Part shown: positions 1 through 6,805 of the stretch, in pieces
How positions within the stretch are numbered: position 1 is the stretch's first letter
How the letters are laid out: each line of letters begins with the position of its first letter
Assembly: GCA_018830525.1 (NCBI GenBank)
Contig: JAHJSH010000029.1
Coordinates: 1-41,525 of the forward strand
Origin: Nanobdellota archaeon
GTDB taxonomy: Archaea > Nanobdellota > Nanobdellia > Pacearchaeales > GW2011-AR1
Length of the DNA: 41,525 bases
Direction: 5' to 3'
Program-made: the position numbers and the translations under genes
The notes under the pieces: generated by a model
What the model saw: only the letters and a program-made list of their open reading frames with translations
The model's database searches: none
Told to the model about the DNA's origin: nothing

Positions 1-1
1 C

Positions 2-33
2 AAAGAAGTAGGGTCAACTTCCCTACTTTCTTT
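2..33. terminator. Hairpin with T-rich flank, candidate terminator
   Basis: The arms AAAGAAGTAGGG and CCCTACTTTCTTT pair almost perfectly (one extra T) around a 7-base loop and are followed by a T-rich tract. It could end a gene lying left of the window or act as a bidirectional terminator. No gene is visible to its left. Confidence 0.4.
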
Positions 34-66
34 AATATTTTTTAGAATATATATTTATTGACGACG

Positions 67-135
67 AAGTTTGCCAACTAGAAGCACAATTCATCTCCTC
101 ACTAAACTAAGGAGATTTCTTGATGCGGCAAACTT
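67..135. repeat. Nested inverted repeat upstream of the first gene
   Basis: A perfect 9-bp inverted repeat, AAGTTTGCC (67-75) and GGCAAACTT (127-135), encloses a second 6-bp stem, ATCTCC (93-98) and GGAGAT (111-116), with a 12-base loop. The block has no ORF. It could be a small structured RNA, a palindromic element remnant or a regulator site; the sequence does not decide between these. Confidence 0.4.
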
Positions 136-170
136 TTAAACCTTTCCCCTAGTACCAAGCAATCAAAACA

Positions 171-179
171 TTTATAAAG
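171..179 (+). promoter_or_regulatory. TATA box for the restriction-modification operon
   Basis: TTTATAAAG lies about 25 bases upstream of the ATG at 200. This is archaeal TATA-to-TSS spacing, so transcription should begin at or beside the start codon and give a leaderless mRNA. No Shine-Dalgarno motif precedes the ATG. Confidence 0.6.
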
Positions 180-199
180 TATATTTTCTTATATAAATC

Positions 200-667
200 A
201 TGAAAAAAGAGGGGGTTAAAATTGGTTCTCCATTTGTAAGAGAGAGTGAAACTCATGAAAAAATTCACATCCATTTAAAGGAACATCCCCGAGGATTAAC
301 AACTCAAGATATCGAAGAACAAACAGGAATTTCTAGAAAGGCTGTTGAAAAACATTTACAAATGCTTTTATTTTCTAATGATATTTATATGAAACAAGTT
401 GGGAGTGCAAGAATTTATTATCCAAATCACAGATATCATCATTTAGATTTTAAGTATTTTGATTTTGGCAAAAAAAGATTTTATATTGATTTAATTGATA
501 ATAATTATGGAAAATCTTTATTAGTTCAACAAAAAATAAAAGAAGGAGAGAAATGGATAATGAAAGGGAGTGTGTTTATTCCTTTAGAAGCTGCAAAAGA
601 TTTTTTAAGTAACTTTAAAGATTTAATGAACTCTAAAAAATTAAAAGAGGAGATAGCAAAAGGTTAA
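200..667 (+). CDS. Winged-helix DNA-binding protein with possible PUR-like C-terminal domain
   Basis: A 155-residue protein. Residues about 20-75 form a winged helix-turn-helix (GLTTQDIEEQTGISRKAVEKHL, of which TQDIEEQTGISRKAVEKHL is the recognisable core), consistent with DNA binding. Residues about 88-145 (FYIDLIDNNYGKSLLVQQ, then VFIPLEAAKDFLSNF) follow the beta-beta-beta-alpha order of a PUR-alpha repeat, a nucleic-acid-binding fold; that assignment is weak. It is the first gene of an operon with two DNA methyltransferases, the next ATG following its stop by one base. By position it could be the controller of the restriction-modification genes, or a DNA-binding subunit. It is AT-rich like the rest of the island. 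Confidence 0.6.
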   Translation: MKKEGVKIGSPFVRESETHEKIHIHLKEHPRGLTTQDIEEQTGISRKAVEKHLQMLLFSNDIYMKQVGSARIYYPNHRYHHLDFKYFDFGKKRFYIDLIDNNYGKSLLVQQKIKEGEKWIMKGSVFIPLEAAKDFLSNFKDLMNSKKLKEEIAKG

Positions 668-668
668 G

Positions 669-2195
669 ATGGAACCACAATTATTTCTTGAAAATTCTCC
701 CGCACTGAAACTCAAAAAAGATTTTTTTAGTTATACTTTTGAAAAAAATAATTCTGTTGAAACTAGGCATGAAAAGGGTCAATACTTTACTCATAAAGAA
801 CTTGTGAAGATGATCCTTGATCAAGTCCCCATAACTTCTGAAAGTAAAATTTTAGACCCTACTTGCGGGGCTGGGGCCTTCCTTATGGAAGCTTTAAAGA
901 AGGGAGATATTACCAATATCTATGGGGTGGACATAGATAAAAAAGCATTAGAGTCCTGCAAAATGAATCTTGGCTCTAAATCTACAAATTTAATTGAAGA
1001 AAATTTTATAAAAGAAAAAATCTTTGAAAAAGAATTTTTTGATGTAATTATTGGGAATCCCCCCTTTCAAAATTTGAGGGCTGATGGTTTAGATTATGAT
1101 CCTTATTATCCTATTTATCAAAAAGTTACTTCAGGAATTGCAAATTCATCTACATTAGTTTTAGCAAAATCTTATGAATTATTAAAAGAGGGAGGATATT
1201 TAGGATTTGTTTTGCCTAAGAATTTTATTAGGGTTGATTCTTTTAGAAATATAAGAAAATTTTTATTAGAAAATACTAGGATAATTTCTATAATTGATGT
1301 AGACCATCATTTCAAAGATGTTAGATGCGACCAAATTTTAATGATACTTCAAAAAAAAAGATTAACACAAGAAGAATTAAAAAAGAACCTTGTAAGTATC
1401 ACACCTTATAAAAAATTAATAGAACTTAATAAGCAGGAAGCATATGGTATCATCCAATCTGAATTTTTTAATTATGCTTTTTATCCCTTATTTTATGATC
1501 TAGAAGTTAAAAAAATAGCAGATAAATTAATAAAAATAGGTAAAACCTTAAAAGATTGTTCTCAAATTTTTAGGGGAATCTCAATCGGTTCATTACATCT
1601 TAGTTTATCTAAATCTAATGGGCCCAACTTAATTAAATGTTATAGGGGGGATTCAATTAAAAGATTTGGTTTAAAATATTATCTTTATTTAGACGAATCT
1701 AAACTTATCCCAACAGAAATAAAAAAATTATCAAGATTATTAAAAGAAAAAATTGTCATCCAAAACATTTTCTCAAAAGAAGGAGGGGTTTTTTTAAATT
1801 TTAGTAGTTCTGATGAAGTTTCTTTAGATACTGTAACAAATATCATTCCAAATAAAGATATAAATCCATTTTTATTAATGGGGATATTAGGATCAAAACT
1901 ATCAAATTTCTTTTTAATTAATGTAGTTTACCTTAATTCAAATTTTACTATGCACACGGATAAACTTTACATAGGAACAATACCAGTAATACTCCCCGAT
2001 AAACAAAAAGAAGATTTAATTCAAGGACATGTTGAAAAGTTGATTGGAATTAAAGACAAATACTCTCCTGAATTTAATGAAACCTATGCTAAATTAAACA
2101 AAATAATATATCAGATTTATCAAATAACAGGTGCTGAGATTAAGACAATAGAAGAATTTTTAAAGGGAGCTATGAGTAAAAAACACCATGGCTGA
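669..2195 (+). CDS. N6-adenine DNA methyltransferase, gamma-type
   Basis: A 508-residue SAM-dependent DNA methyltransferase. Motif X is near residues 36-46 (EKGQYFTHKELV), motif I at about 62-72 (LDPTCGAGAFL, SAM binding), the acidic residue of motif II follows (YGVDID), and motif IV is NPPF at 130-133, typical of N6-adenine enzymes. The X-I-IV order with a long C-terminal region (about 280-500), presumably target recognition, is the gamma arrangement of TaqI-like and Type I HsdM proteins. The start follows the regulator's stop by one base and the end overlaps the second methyltransferase by 8 bases, indicating an operon. It presumably protects host DNA from the nucleases encoded on the opposite strand. 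Specificity cannot be read from the sequence. Confidence 0.85.
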   Translation: MEPQLFLENSPALKLKKDFFSYTFEKNNSVETRHEKGQYFTHKELVKMILDQVPITSESKILDPTCGAGAFLMEALKKGDITNIYGVDIDKKALESCKMNLGSKSTNLIEENFIKEKIFEKEFFDVIIGNPPFQNLRADGLDYDPYYPIYQKVTSGIANSSTLVLAKSYELLKEGGYLGFVLPKNFIRVDSFRNIRKFLLENTRIISIIDVDHHFKDVRCDQILMILQKKRLTQEELKKNLVSITPYKKLIELNKQEAYGIIQSEFFNYAFYPLFYDLEVKKIADKLIKIGKTLKDCSQIFRGISIGSLHLSLSKSNGPNLIKCYRGDSIKRFGLKYYLYLDESKLIPTEIKKLSRLLKEKIVIQNIFSKEGGVFLNFSSSDEVSLDTVTNIIPNKDINPFLLMGILGSKLSNFFLINVVYLNSNFTMHTDKLYIGTIPVILPDKQKEDLIQGHVEKLIGIKDKYSPEFNETYAKLNKIIYQIYQITGAEIKTIEEFLKGAMSKKHHG

Positions 2196-2979
2196 AAAAA
2201 TGAATGATTTTAATGGAAAAGAATGGCTTCAAAATTCCTTTTCTATTTGGAGAGATATAAAAAAAAGTAAGGAAGAAAGAGCACTTAAACATCCAGCAAT
2301 GTTCCCAATAACCCTCGCTGAAAAATTAATTAAAATTTATACAAAAGACGAAGATAATGCAATTGTTCTAGACCCCTTTGTAGGGGTTGGATCTACTCTG
2401 ATTGCAGCACAAAATTTAGGTAGAAAGGGGATTGGAGTAGATTTGAATAAAGAATTTTGCAAAATTTCTAAAGAAAGAACTAAAACAGGATCTGAAGTTA
2501 AGATATATAATAAAAATTCGAAATATCTAACAAAATTTATTGATGAAGGCATAGATCTTTGTATAAATTCTCCACCCTATTGGGATATTTTAAATCAACG
2601 AAGAACTGCAGATAAAAAAGATTCTATTAATTATTCAGATTCAAAAGATGACATCGGAAACATAGAAGATTATCAGGATTTTTTATCTGAATTAAAAGAA
2701 GTGTATTCGGGAGTGTATGAATTGTTAAAACCTAATAAGAGATGTTGCGTAATAGTGATGGATATAAGAAAAAAAGATAAATTTTTCCCATTGCATATAG
2801 ATATAACAAAAATTATGGAAGAAATAGGTTTTGAACTAGAGGAATTTATAATTTGGGATAGACAACATGAATATAATAACATGAAAACATTAGGATATCC
2901 TTGGGTTTTTAGGGTAAACAAGGTCCATGAATTTATCTGTGTTTTTTGGAAAAGAGATAAAGAAAAGAAGAAAAAATAA
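2188..2979 (+). CDS. DNA methyltransferase with SPPY motif (probable N4-cytosine), permuted order
   Basis: A 263-residue SAM-dependent methyltransferase. Residues 35-48 (HPAMFPITLAEKLI) and 61-70 (LDPFVGVGST) match motifs X and I, and SPPYW at 128-132 is motif IV. SPPY is characteristic of N4-cytosine methyltransferases. In the common beta class SPPY is N-terminal and the HPAxFP/DPF block is C-terminal; here the order is reversed, i.e. circularly permuted. No large target-recognition domain is visible. An 8-base overlap with the preceding gene implies translational coupling. Its stop (2977-2979) abuts the stop of the convergent nuclease gene with no spacer. Two methyltransferases of different base type suggest an asymmetric site, each enzyme covering one strand (inference). 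Confidence 0.8.
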   Translation: MAEKMNDFNGKEWLQNSFSIWRDIKKSKEERALKHPAMFPITLAEKLIKIYTKDEDNAIVLDPFVGVGSTLIAAQNLGRKGIGVDLNKEFCKISKERTKTGSEVKIYNKNSKYLTKFIDEGIDLCINSPPYWDILNQRRTADKKDSINYSDSKDDIGNIEDYQDFLSELKEVYSGVYELLKPNKRCCVIVMDIRKKDKFFPLHIDITKIMEEIGFELEEFIIWDRQHEYNNMKTLGYPWVFRVNKVHEFICVFWKRDKEKKKK

Positions 2980-3486
2980 TCATTCTAACAAAAAACCCTT
3001 TTTGTTAATTGGAAAGATTGAATTTTTGTCTACACTCTTTGATTTAATATTATATTTAAAAACCAATATTTTTTTATCTTTATTATATGTTAATAGGGAA
3101 TTCTCAATATCTTCATTTAATAATAAAAGATTCACTTCATCAGGTAACCCTTTAGAAGAAACTATAAAAGATATTTTTGGTTTTGCTAGTTTGCTATAAC
3201 AATGCATTTCTCCTATTTTCTTTAAACCAATTGCGCTAACCTCTCTGTTAAGGAAAACCAGTTCAATCTTTTTTGTAGACTTCTTTATTAATATCCCTAA
3301 TATATCTGGTTTGAATTCTAATGAAGAATAATCCTCAACTTGTTTTATCTCTGGAATTGCTAATTTTGATAGATTTGATTCTGGGATAATTATTTTTATT
3401 TCATATTCTGGAGAATATTTATTTCTTAAAAAATTCTCTAACCAGGTTTTTAGGATATTTGTGAAATTTTCTTTTTCAGTTGTCAT
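2980..3486 (-). CDS. Degenerate PD-(D/E)XK-fold protein, probable partner of the large nuclease
   Basis: A 168-residue protein resembling the C-terminal nuclease domain of its upstream neighbour. Both share (R/K)PDI(V/L)G, an IG(Q/E) helix ending in Y, and a hydrophobic strand after AxPKI. Here PD survives at residues 60-61, but the E-x-K of the neighbour is replaced (ELVFLN, residues 75-80), so the metal site looks incomplete and cleavage activity doubtful. Its ATG overlaps the stop of the large nuclease by 4 bases (ATGA), so the two are probably made together. A catalytically weak subunit beside an active one resembles heterodimeric restriction enzymes that cut asymmetric sites. That role is inferred from motif loss and coupling. 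Confidence 0.6.
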   Translation of the reverse strand: MTTEKENFTNILKTWLENFLRNKYSPEYEIKIIIPESNLSKLAIPEIKQVEDYSSLEFKPDILGILIKKSTKKIELVFLNREVSAIGLKKIGEMHCYSKLAKPKISFIVSSKGLPDEVNLLLLNEDIENSLLTYNKDKKILVFKYNIKSKSVDKNSIFPINKKGFLLE

Positions 3487-5120
3487 TTTAAATCAAAAAA
3501 TTTAAATTTATTATCTTTCCAAGTAGCTATTAAAATTTTTTTATCATGATGATAAGATAACAAATAAGGATGAGCTTTTAATATTTTAATTAAATTCATT
3601 GAGGGCTCTTTTGGAGAAATTAGTATAGCAATTTTTGGATTTGCTACAAGGCAATAACCTAATAATTGACCTATATCTTGGATGGTTAGTTCTCCTATTT
3701 TAACTTCAATAAATCCTAACTCATGAGATTTTAGAATAAAACCTACAATATCGGGTCTAATCTTGAACTGATTACAAAAATCAAAATCATCAAATAGACC
3801 ATTTCTTATAATAAAATTATCTAAATTAACTGGGGATGTATCATGTGCCTTTACCTCAGTTTTTAATAATCTTTTCAAGTATCCTTCAAAATAAATAGTA
3901 ATTGGCGCATATAATTGTTGTTCAGGATTTGTTCTTTGATTAATAATAATCTTTTTCTGTGCTCCTTTAGTTTTACCATAATTCGCTTTGATAATATTCT
4001 TTGTAAGAACCCTTCTTTTTTTATTAAGTTCATTAAAAATCTTTTTTTCATCTAATTTTTCATCTTTTCCAGTTATAAATAAAATATTTTTATTCTTGGA
4101 TTTGTTCAGTTTATTTTTACAATAAATACAACCCAATTTGCAACAAACTTGCCAATATGAATCAAAATGCCCCTTTATTTCTAAAGGTAGTCTTATATCT
4201 TTTTCACCAGGATGAAAAGCTTTTATTTGATTTATTCGGATAGGGCTCGGAGGTTGACAATCATCAGAATTGTAAAATTTTACCTTAAGATTATAGTTTT
4301 TTAATTCATTAAACATATCTTGTTTATGTTTCAATCTTATTTTAAAAGCATTATAATATTCTGGAAAAAACTTAATTTGATGTTCTCTCCCCCAACTCAA
4401 AGGATTTGTATTATAATAATCTTCCAAATTAGAATCTCTAATATTTGGATGCCCCCAGTCAATTGTATGGATTGGTAGAGATAATTCTTTTTTAAGAAAG
4501 TTACAAATCAATACAGGCATTTTCCAATTTCTAACAATCTGAAAATAAGCCCTCATTCTCCCAGTTCCATTTTCTCCATCTCTTGGAAGCCATCCGCCAC
4601 GATTAAAAAAACCTGCAGTATCTAATAGTCCGTTAACAAATTCAATTTTATATTCTTTAGGAGAAGAATATATAGTATTAGGGATCTCAAAAGAATCAAA
4701 ATTTATTTTACCATTAAATAAAGAAGTGATTTTTCTATAAGATTCTAAATCATTTTTAAATTCTAAAACTAAGAAAGTCATATGGTCATTCCCAATAATA
4801 TCATAATCAATTTTGAATTTTTTTAAAAGAAAAGGCATAACGCTGTTATTTATTGAATTGATTGTAGAATCTCTCTGTTCATATTCTTTTTTTGAGTCTT
4901 TTGATACAATAGTTCCACAGGTTTTACAAATAAGATTTTTATCTTCATTATCTTCTTTTTTTTCAGTTGCGAGATTGCCACATTTTGGACAAGTAGCTAT
5001 TCCATAAACAAACCTATTTTTATGAGCAAATTCAATAATAATCCTCTTTTCTTTATTGAATATATGTCCCCTTCCACACATTAGTCCCATTAAATAAGAT
5101 TCTTGTTTACTTATGTTCAT
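3483..5120 (-). CDS. Putative restriction endonuclease: LAGLIDADG-like domain fused to PD-(D/E)XK nuclease
   Basis: A 545-residue protein. Two LAGLIDADG-type helices are visible, YLMGLMCGRGHI (residues 9-20) and FVNGLLDTAGFF (161-172), each followed by beta-strand-like sequence as in homing endonucleases. The catalytic acidic position is Arg in the first and Ala in the second, so the fold probably only binds DNA. A zinc ribbon (C44, C47, C65, C68) lies between them, and another Cys cluster (CCKLGCIYC) is near residue 330. The C-terminus carries PD-(D/E)XK: PD at 456-457 and EVK at 472-474, then a QLLGY helix. A TATA-like CTATAAAC about 26 bases upstream points to a leaderless start. It forms an operon with the small partner and is convergent to the methyltransferases. 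Restriction is the best guess; a homing-type enzyme is the alternative. Confidence 0.65.
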   Translation of the reverse strand: MNISKQESYLMGLMCGRGHIFNKEKRIIIEFAHKNRFVYGIATCPKCGNLATEKKEDNEDKNLICKTCGTIVSKDSKKEYEQRDSTINSINNSVMPFLLKKFKIDYDIIGNDHMTFLVLEFKNDLESYRKITSLFNGKINFDSFEIPNTIYSSPKEYKIEFVNGLLDTAGFFNRGGWLPRDGENGTGRMRAYFQIVRNWKMPVLICNFLKKELSLPIHTIDWGHPNIRDSNLEDYYNTNPLSWGREHQIKFFPEYYNAFKIRLKHKQDMFNELKNYNLKVKFYNSDDCQPPSPIRINQIKAFHPGEKDIRLPLEIKGHFDSYWQVCCKLGCIYCKNKLNKSKNKNILFITGKDEKLDEKKIFNELNKKRRVLTKNIIKANYGKTKGAQKKIIINQRTNPEQQLYAPITIYFEGYLKRLLKTEVKAHDTSPVNLDNFIIRNGLFDDFDFCNQFKIRPDIVGFILKSHELGFIEVKIGELTIQDIGQLLGYCLVANPKIAILISPKEPSMNLIKILKAHPYLLSYHHDKKILIATWKDNKFKFFDLK

Positions 5121-5184
5121 TTTAAAGTGTCTTTTTTGAAAGTTTATAGTATTTTATCAAGAAATCCTAAGATTTTAAGTTTAC

Positions 5185-6207
5185 CTATCCCTCTTGTTTT
5201 TTATAAGCTTCTTTAATCAACTCAAAAATTTCATCCAAATTTTCATTATTCTCAATAGTTAATTCAAAACAAGGCCGATTATACCAATTCTGTATCCCTA
5301 GTTTATAAGATTTAAATTTATGATTCTTAATTATTTTTTCTCCTTCTTCAAAAGGAACCATCGGGACCATAATTATTTTTCCTTTTTTAAGATAAAAATA
5401 AACAAAATTGATGTTATTTCTAAAAACAATATAATATTTCCTAGGATTTATTTCTGTTTGGGAATTTAAGTTCAAAACAAACTCTTTTATTTCTTGGTAT
5501 AATGAAACAATTGAAGGATTAATTTCATTAAAATGATAATTTTCAGTATAATTTATTCTCATTTCCGGTTCTTTTTGTGTTTCTTCAGATTCTATTATTA
5601 ATTCTTTTTCTGAAAAGTCTGGCTCTAAAATAAAGACCTCTTTATTTTCTTTTTTGTATACACTAAGAATCTCTGGAATTACCAATTTGTCCCAAGTATC
5701 TGTATAAACTCTTTGTGCTTCCTCAATCTCTGGTTTTTCATTATCAATTATTAAAAGAATTTTCTGATTATTTTCTACAGCATCTTTTATTGATTTATAT
5801 AACTCCTGTCCATTTAACAATCCTTCAAATTCAGATTTTATTTCAGGATTACTAGTTATGTATGAATGAATTCTTTCAATAAGATTGTTTTGGCTTACAG
5901 GATTCTTATAAAAAGCAAAAAACTTAGTTATCTGTGGAAAAATATGTTCATAAAATGGATGTTTTGCAAGTTCAACCTCCACTAAATAAAATTTTATATC
6001 TTCTGGGTCTTCTAAATCAAAAAGAAGTCCGTCAGGGATAGACCCCCCAAGTGAAATAGACTCTATTTTCTTTTTAGTATCTAAGTAAATTGTTTTGTTT
6101 CCAAAAAGTTTTTTAGAATTATTTTTAACTTCTCTTTCAAAATCCTCTTCAAGATTGAAAGTTTGTTTTTCTAATTTAACTCCATTACAATATACTGCTT
6201 GATTCAT
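5185..6207 (-). CDS. PD-(D/E)XK nuclease-like protein with C-terminal DUF5655 domain
   Basis: A 340-residue protein. The N-terminal third resembles a PD-(D/E)XK core of the DUF91/DUF4268 type: IPDGLLFDL supplies the PD and FYLVEVELAKH supplies E-x-E in place of E-x-K, followed by a helix with a conserved Q-x-x-K-F. Residues about 225-335 (SLYQEIKEFVLNLN, RKYYIVFRNNINFVYF, then the LDEIFELIKEAY tail) match the DUF5655 pattern often appended to such domains. It stands alone between the nuclease pair and the pseudogene cluster, on the same strand as both. A role in DNA metabolism or defence is plausible, but substrate and activity are unknown. A 5-bp hairpin lies in its short 5' leader (6231-6245). 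Confidence 0.55.
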   Translation of the reverse strand: MNQAVYCNGVKLEKQTFNLEEDFEREVKNNSKKLFGNKTIYLDTKKKIESISLGGSIPDGLLFDLEDPEDIKFYLVEVELAKHPFYEHIFPQITKFFAFYKNPVSQNNLIERIHSYITSNPEIKSEFEGLLNGQELYKSIKDAVENNQKILLIIDNEKPEIEEAQRVYTDTWDKLVIPEILSVYKKENKEVFILEPDFSEKELIIESEETQKEPEMRINYTENYHFNEINPSIVSLYQEIKEFVLNLNSQTEINPRKYYIVFRNNINFVYFYLKKGKIIMVPMVPFEEGEKIIKNHKFKSYKLGIQNWYNRPCFELTIENNENLDEIFELIKEAYKKQEG

Positions 6208-6230
6208 TTTGATTTTTCTCAGAAATCCCT

Positions 6231-6245
6231 GAGGTTTTTCACCTC
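6231..6245 (-). other. Short hairpin in 5' leader
   Basis: GAGGT-TTTTC-ACCTC forms a perfect 5-bp stem 24 bases upstream of the DUF5655 gene start. It could be a weak leader hairpin or the end of the upstream degenerate transcript. Chance occurrence cannot be excluded. Confidence 0.3.
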
Positions 6246-6280
6246 TAATTTAATTAAATATTATCTTATTTAAATCTTCC

Positions 6281-6415
6281 CTATTCCTCTTCTTCTTCAC
6301 CCCCCCTTTTACTCAAACTTATCTTCACACCCTTCACAATATCAACACTCTGAATAACATCATCATCTAAAACTCCTTTTCTTCCTCTTGCATTAAATTT
6401 AGCATAATTTAGCAT
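6281..6415 (-). CDS. 44-residue ORF, possible gene remnant
   Basis: This ORF is too short for the supplied track. It reads MLNYAKFNARGRKGVLDDDV and ends in a run of five Glu. The composition (GRKGVLDDDVIQSVDIVKGV) looks like the C-terminal part of a real protein rather than random AT-rich sequence. Its start codon lies inside the 10-bp tandem repeat next to the broken zinc-finger gene, so it may be the tail of a deleted gene newly opened by that repeat. I do not recognise a family. Confidence 0.3.
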   Translation of the reverse strand: MLNYAKFNARGRKGVLDDDVIQSVDIVKGVKISLSKRGGEEEEE

Positions 6416-6427
6416 AATTTAGCATAA
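6397..6427. repeat. Three-copy 10-bp tandem repeat
   Basis: The unit AGCATAATTT occurs twice, followed by a third partial copy (AGCATAA). It sits at the 3' end of the broken zinc-finger gene and supplies both that gene's stop codon and the ATG of the 44-residue ORF. Confidence 0.6.
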
Positions 6428-6737
6428 CAAACTCTTCCCAAAATCCTTTTTCTTTTCTCTTAAAGATTTCATCACCTTTTCATAATACTTGGGATAACTT
6501 ACTTTTATTCTATTGAGTTTTATTTTTATGTATTTCTTTCTGCATTTTTCTGAACAAAATAACAAAACTTTTTCATGTCGGAAATTAAACCACATTATTT
6601 AGAATGTGGAAGTAGTTGTTTTAATTTCCGAGCATCCTAAAAACAACTGCTACATTGTTTTTTTCATCTCTAAATTGTGGAGCTAACCATATTCCACTGT
6701 TAAATTCTTTTTTACGGGTTTTGCAGGTTTGGGTCAT
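6419..6737 (-). pseudogene. Disrupted paralogue of the 8438-8641 zinc-finger gene
   Basis: On the minus strand this reads MTQTCKTRKKEFNSGIWLAP and on to FRDEK, nearly identical to the intact gene at 8438-8641. The reading frame is then broken by about 91 inserted bases. Beyond the insertion the frame resumes (VLLFCSEKCRKKYIKIKLNR), matching the intact protein to about residue 60 before diverging to a different C-terminus. The second Cys of the first zinc pair is also lost (CKTC to CKTR). The ATPase gene between the copies suggests the duplication bracketed it. Track ORF 6621-6869 is only the front of this pseudogene read through the upstream repeat. Confidence 0.75.
6577..6659. mobile_element. 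83-bp palindromic insertion with possible 8-bp target duplication
   Basis: Comparison with the intact copy defines this insert exactly. It is flanked by TTTTTCAT on both sides (6569-6576 and 6660-6667). Inside, an 11-bp inverted repeat CGGAAATTAAA (6579-6589) and TTTAATTTCCG (6620-6630) encloses a second stem CCACATT (6590-6596) and AATGTGG (6603-6609) with a 6-base loop; AGTAGTTGTT and AACAACTGCT can form a third. There are no terminal inverted repeats and no coding capacity. The compact nested hairpins resemble non-autonomous palindrome-associated elements. The transposase family is not identifiable. Confidence 0.6.
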
Positions 6738-6745
6738 GTTGTTTA

Positions 6746-6805
6746 TTCTTTTGTTTCTTCTTTTGTTTCTTCTTTTGTTTTTTCTTTTGTTTTTTCTTTT
6801 GTTTA
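6746..6805. repeat. Five-copy 12-bp tandem repeat at the ATPase stop codon
   Basis: The unit TTCTTTTGTTTY is repeated five times without interruption, ending exactly at the ATPase stop (6803-6805). On the minus strand it encodes an (N/K)KRx pattern, which makes the head of track ORF 6621-6869 look protein-like. It is a low-complexity microsatellite, T-rich on the plus strand. Confidence 0.75.

Noticed and set aside
2927-3199. 90-residue plus-strand ORF across the convergent stops
   Set aside because: Shadow of the methyltransferase end and the antisense of the small nuclease gene.
6577-6659. Assigning the palindromic insert to IS200/IS605
   Set aside because: Subterminal hairpins fit, but the apparent 8-bp target duplication does not fit that family, which makes none.
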